A program made the position numbers and the translations under genes. A stretch of DNA of 64,000 bases from Streptomyces pyxinae. GTDB lineage: Bacteria > Actinomycetota > Actinomycetes > Streptomycetales > Streptomycetaceae. Of the stretch, positions 60,466 to 64,000 are shown one piece after another (position 1 is the first letter of the stretch; the number at the start of each line of letters is the position of its first letter). The stretch is taken from NCBI RefSeq assembly GCF_024756275.1, contig NZ_JANUGQ010000010.1, positions 1-64,000 on the forward strand. Direction: 5' to 3'. The notes beneath the pieces were generated by a model. It was not told the origin of the DNA, did no database searches, and saw nothing but the letters and a program-made list of their open reading frames with translations.

Positions 60466-63400
60466 GTGAACTGCCCCTCGTGCGGCCAGGATCCACCCGT
60501 CGCGGCACGGTTCTGCCCCTACTGCGGGACACCCTGCCCGGCGGCCGCGGAGCCGGTGGTGCCGGACGACCAGCGCAAGCCGGTGACGGTGCTCTTCTGC
60601 GATCTGGTCGGCTCCACCGCGCTCTCCGGCCGGCTGGACCCGGAGACCCTGCGCGCGGTCACCCTGCGGTACTTCGCCGCGATGAGCGAGCGGATCGAGG
60701 CGTGCGGCGGCACCCCGGAGAAGTTCATCGGGGACGCGGTGATGGCGGTCTTCGGCGTGCCGGTCGTACGGGAGGACGACGCCCGCCGGGCGCTGGCGGC
60801 CGCGCTCGGCATGCGGGAGGCGCTGGCCGCGCTCAACGCCGGTCTCACCACCGAGCTCGGCGCCGGACCGGGCGTCCGGCTGGACATCCGTATCGGGGTC
60901 AACACCGGCCAGGTGGTGGCCGGTTCGGACGCGACCGCCCGGCAGGCACTGGTGTCGGGCGAGACCGTGAACGTGGCGGCGCGGCTGGAGCAGAACGCCG
61001 GGGCCGGGGAGATCCTCATCGGGCCGGAGACCCTGGCGGCGGCCGGGCCGACCGTGGTGGTGGAGGACGCCGGACCGCTCGCGCTGAAGGGCAAGCGGGA
61101 CCCGGTGCGCGCCCACCGGCTGCTGGCACTGGGCGCCGACGATCCCGAGCTGCTGCGCCGCTTCGATGTTCCCTTCGTGGGCCGTGGCGCCGAACGGGCG
61201 GCCCTGGACCGGGCGCTGGCGGCCACGGCCGGGAGCGGGGGCCGGGCCGGGGTGCTGCGGCTGGTGGGCGAGGCGGGTGTGGGCAAGACCCGGCTGGTAC
61301 GGGAGTGGCTGGCCGGCCGCGCCGACCGGGACCGGCCGGTGTACGGGGCGGGGCGCTGCCGCAGTTACGGCAGCCGGGGCACCCTGGCACCGCTGGCCGA
61401 CGCGGTGCGGACGGCGCTCGACGGGGTGGACCGGGCCGGGGGCGGGACGGTGGACGGGGCCGGGGGCGAGCAGGACCGGGCCGTGGCGGACGCCTTGGCC
61501 CTGCTGACCGGGGGTCTGCTGCGGGACGGGGCGCCCAACGCGCCCTTCGAGGAGCTCTGCGCGGCCCTGGCCACCGTGCTCGGCCGGGTCGCCCGCCACC
61601 GGCCGGTGGTCCTGGTGCTGGACGACTGGCACTGGGCGGCGCCCCTGCTGGTGCGGACGGTGGAGCGGGTCCGGGGGCTGCTGGGCCGGGCGGCGGTGCT
61701 GACCCTCTGCGCCGGCCGCCCCGGCCCCCCGGACGACGCCCCGGCGCGGGCCGCCTCCGGGGACGGCGGCTCCGGTACGCCGGTGCTGCGGCTGGCCGGG
61801 CTGTCCCGCGCCGAGTCCGTCCGGCTGGCCCGGGCGCTGGCCGGACCGGCCGCCCCGCCGGTGCCCGGTGCGCTGCTGGACCGGGCGGAGGGCAATCCGC
61901 TCTACCTGGAGCAGTTGTGGGTGGCCGGAGCCCCGGACGGCCCGGGGGCGGACGGGGCGGCACCGGACAGCCCGGATTCCGGCGGGACGGCCTCCGGGGG
62001 GACGGCCGGGCTGCCGCCGACCCTGCAGGCCCTGCTCGGGGCGCGGATCGGGGCGCTGGGCCGGGCCGAGCGCGCGGTGCTGGACCTGGCGTCGGTGATC
62101 GGCCGGGAGTTCACGGCGGCGGAGCTGGTCCGGCTGGCCACCGCCGGCCGGACGGACGGAGCCCCGGGAGCCGGAGAGCCGGGCGGGGGGCCGGCCGGAC
62201 GGCCCGGCGAGCGGTCCGGCGCGGGAAGCGGCCCGGAGGCGGGCGCGCGCATCGGTATGGATGTCGGCACGGCGCTGGCCGGGCTGGTGCGCGGCCGGCT
62301 CATCGAACCGCTGCCCGGAGCCGCCGGTGGGGAGCCCGCCGGGGCGTACCGGTTCAGCAGCGGGCTCGTACAGGAGGTGGCGTACGCCTCCCTCGCCAAG
62401 CGGGCCAGGGCGGACCGCCACGCGTGGGCGGCCGGGCTGCCCCGGGTGGTGGCGGCCGGCGACGGCGCGGTCGGCACCCACCTGGAGCGGGCCTACCGCT
62501 GCCGGGCCGAACTCGGGCTGCTGGACGCCCGGACGGAGGGTCTGCGGGAGCGGGCGGCACGCGCGCTGGGCCGGGCCGGGGCGCAGGCGCTCGCCCGGGC
62601 CGACCTGCACTGGGCGGACGATCTGCTGCGCCGGTCGGTCGGGCTGGCCGAGGCCGCCGTACCGGGGCCGCCGGGCACCGCGCCGGACGGGCCGCCCCCG
62701 CCCGGGGCGGCCGCGCTGCGCAGGCTGGGCGAGGTGCGGCTGGCCCTCGGGCACCCGGCGGAGGGGACGGGTCTGCTGCGCCGGGTCGTGGAGTCGGGCG
62801 CGGACCCGGTGGAGGCCGCCCATGCCCGGCTGGCGCTCGCGGTGCTGGACCCGGCCGCCGGCGGCGTGCCCGGCACGGCGCGCGCGGTGCTCCCGCTCTT
62901 CGAGGCGGCCGGCGACCCGGTCGGCCAGGCACGGGCCCGGCTGCGGCTGGCCCAGCACCGGCAGCGGGCCGGGCGCCACGAGGAGGCCGACCGGGATCTG
63001 GTCCGGGCCCTGGCGCACGCGGTGGAGGCCGGGGCGGAACCGGAACGGGCGGCGGCGCTCGGGGCGATCGGGATCTCGCTGTGGCGGGGCCCGGAACCGG
63101 TGCCGTCGGCCGTGGTGCGCTGCCGGGCCCTGCTGGACGAGCACGGGGCGGGCCGGACGGCCGTACGGGTCACCCTGAACTGCCCGCTCGCCGTGCTGTA
63201 CGCGCTGCTGGACCGGGGGCGGGAGGCGCTGGCCGCCATGGCCGAGGCCGAACGGCTGGCCGCCGCCCTGGACTACGCGGAGGCGAGGGTCTTCCTGCCG
63301 GTCTTCCGGGCCGGGGTCGAGGCGCTGTGCGGCCGGACCCGGCGGGCGGTCGGGCTGCTCGGCCGGGCGGACCGGGCGGCACGGCGGGTGGGCGCGGACG

Positions 63401-64000
63401 CCATGCGGCCGGCCATCGCCCTGGAGGCGGCCCGGCTGCTGCTGGACGAGGGCCGCCCGGCGCGGGCCGGGGCCTGGCTGGCCGGCGCCGGTACGGGCCC
63501 GGAGCTGCCGCGCGCCGACACGGTGGACCTGGCCGGGCTGCGGGCCCGGCTGGCCGCGCTGGCGGGCGACCGGGACCGGGCGGTGCGGGAGGCGGAGACG
63601 GCCGTCGCCACCGCGGCGCTCACCGACTCGCCGCTGCTGCGGGCCACGGCGCTGCTGGACCGGGCGCGGACCCTGGCGCTGCTGGGGCGGGGCGCCGAGG
63701 CGGCCGGATCGGCGCGGGCGGCGGCGGAGCGGTTCGCCGACAAGGGCCATCTGCCGGGCGCCCGTACGGCCGCCCGGCTGGCGGCGCGGCTGCCGAGGAC
63801 GGCGGGAGCGGCGGAGACGGCGCGGACGGCGGAGACGGCGGAGACGACAAGAACGGCGAGGCGGGCGGACAGGGCAGGCACCGCCTGCTCGGCGGACACG
63901 ACGGACACGGCGGACACGACGGACACGGTGGTACGCACACCGCGTACCACCGCGGCGAATCCGGCGGCAGTGGGCCGGGGCGGGGAGGCGGCGGCGTGGA
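60466..64000 (+). CDS. Adenylate-cyclase/AAA regulator with zinc ribbon (partial)
   Basis: An open frame of at least 1178 codons that leaves the window without a stop. It begins with a zinc ribbon (CPSC at 3-6, CPYC at 17-20), followed by a class III nucleotide cyclase domain with metal-binding Asp46 (FCDLVGST) and a second Asp in FIGDAVMAVFG. A large AAA/STAND ATPase follows, with P-loop GEAGVGKT at 268-275 and a VLVLDDWHW Walker B region, then TPR-like helices. From about residue 1110 the chain is a Thr/Ala/Asp-rich simple repeat. GTG 60466 has a strong GAGGAGGGA ribosome-binding site. It resembles signalling ATPases that regulate specialised metabolism. Confidence 0.9.
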   Translation, partial: MNCPSCGQDPPVAARFCPYCGTPCPAAAEPVVPDDQRKPVTVLFCDLVGSTALSGRLDPETLRAVTLRYFAAMSERIEACGGTPEKFIGDAVMAVFGVPVVREDDARRALAAALGMREALAALNAGLTTELGAGPGVRLDIRIGVNTGQVVAGSDATARQALVSGETVNVAARLEQNAGAGEILIGPETLAAAGPTVVVEDAGPLALKGKRDPVRAHRLLALGADDPELLRRFDVPFVGRGAERAALDRALAATAGSGGRAGVLRLVGEAGVGKTRLVREWLAGRADRDRPVYGAGRCRSYGSRGTLAPLADAVRTALDGVDRAGGGTVDGAGGEQDRAVADALALLTGGLLRDGAPNAPFEELCAALATVLGRVARHRPVVLVLDDWHWAAPLLVRTVERVRGLLGRAAVLTLCAGRPGPPDDAPARAASGDGGSGTPVLRLAGLSRAESVRLARALAGPAAPPVPGALLDRAEGNPLYLEQLWVAGAPDGPGADGAAPDSPDSGGTASGGTAGLPPTLQALLGARIGALGRAERAVLDLASVIGREFTAAELVRLATAGRTDGAPGAGEPGGGPAGRPGERSGAGSGPEAGARIGMDVGTALAGLVRGRLIEPLPGAAGGEPAGAYRFSSGLVQEVAYASLAKRARADRHAWAAGLPRVVAAGDGAVGTHLERAYRCRAELGLLDARTEGLRERAARALGRAGAQALARADLHWADDLLRRSVGLAEAAVPGPPGTAPDGPPPPGAAALRRLGEVRLALGHPAEGTGLLRRVVESGADPVEAAHARLALAVLDPAAGGVPGTARAVLPLFEAAGDPVGQARARLRLAQHRQRAGRHEEADRDLVRALAHAVEAGAEPERAAALGAIGISLWRGPEPVPSAVVRCRALLDEHGAGRTAVRVTLNCPLAVLYALLDRGREALAAMAEAERLAAALDYAEARVFLPVFRAGVEALCGRTRRAVGLLGRADRAARRVGADAMRPAIALEAARLLLDEGRPARAGAWLAGAGTGPELPRADTVDLAGLRARLAALAGDRDRAVREAETAVATAALTDSPLLRATALLDRARTLALLGRGAEAAGSARAAAERFADKGHLPGARTAARLAARLPRTAGAAETARTAETAETTRTARRADRAGTACSADTTDTADTTDTVVRTPRTTAANPAAVGRGGEAAAW

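Noticed and set aside
59923..63750. A 1275-codon minus-strand open frame
   Set aside because: Antisense to the cyclase-AAA regulator and full of Arg/Gln/Pro; no ribosome-binding site or domain.
1..64000. tRNA, rRNA, insertion sequences and attachment sites
   Set aside because: I looked for tRNA-like arms, rRNA signatures, transposase motifs and flanking direct repeats and found none I could support by eye.

Overview
The window is high-GC DNA with very GC-rich third codon positions, GTG starts, several likely leaderless promoters and families typical of streptomycetes (LAL regulators, DUF6493, BTAD regulators, LanM and LanKC enzymes, DUF4232). It most likely comes from a Streptomyces-like chromosome, in an accessory, arm-type region. 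I see no rRNA, tRNA, CRISPR array, transposase or replication origin.

Bases 1-23,700 are mixed housekeeping and accessory genes: a beta-lactamase-fold serine hydrolase, poorly conserved small hypothetical genes, a VOC protein, a large LAL regulator divergent from a secreted subtilase, an MFS transporter, a dienelactone hydrolase, an HxlR/MFS divergent pair with a visible operator, an ABM monooxygenase beside an MFS remnant, a coupled SPFH/NAD-kinase-like pair, an aldehyde dehydrogenase, a GNAT protein and a secreted phospholipase D. Strong hairpin terminators separate several of these units.

Bases 23,776-29,163 form a compact biosynthetic unit. On the minus strand a P450, an acyl carrier protein and a ketosynthase overlap, followed by an asparagine-synthetase-type amidotransferase; a hotdog thioesterase diverges from them. 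All catalytic residues looked for are present. The set resembles a minimal amide-forming acyl/polyketide pathway.

Bases 29,632-43,120 hold a DUF4232 secreted protein, a SWIM/DUF6493 pair, YunG-like, alpha/beta-hydrolase and MmcQ/YjbR genes, a LysG/LysE-type divergent pair, a STAS anti-sigma antagonist, a DosS-like GAF histidine kinase and a double-domain universal stress protein.

Bases 43,870-64,000 are a RiPP (ribosomally made, post-translationally modified peptide) island. It contains (a) a class II lanthipeptide synthetase LanM with a 64-residue candidate precursor that lacks cysteine; (b) a minus-strand unit of precursor, MFS exporter and class III synthetase LanKC, whose precursor has a VLDLQ leader motif and a Ser-x2-Ser-x4-Cys labionin-type core; (c) a plus-strand, translationally coupled unit of a radical SAM enzyme, a heme-oxygenase-like diiron enzyme and a 66-residue peptide that shares the motif PEV(E/Q)AHGE with the class III precursor. 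Three large regulators are interspersed: a LAL, a BTAD/AfsR-like protein and a cyclase-AAA protein that runs off the window. Several gaps in the island carry their own short tandem repeat, the most striking being a 10-bp phased array directly upstream of the class III precursor.
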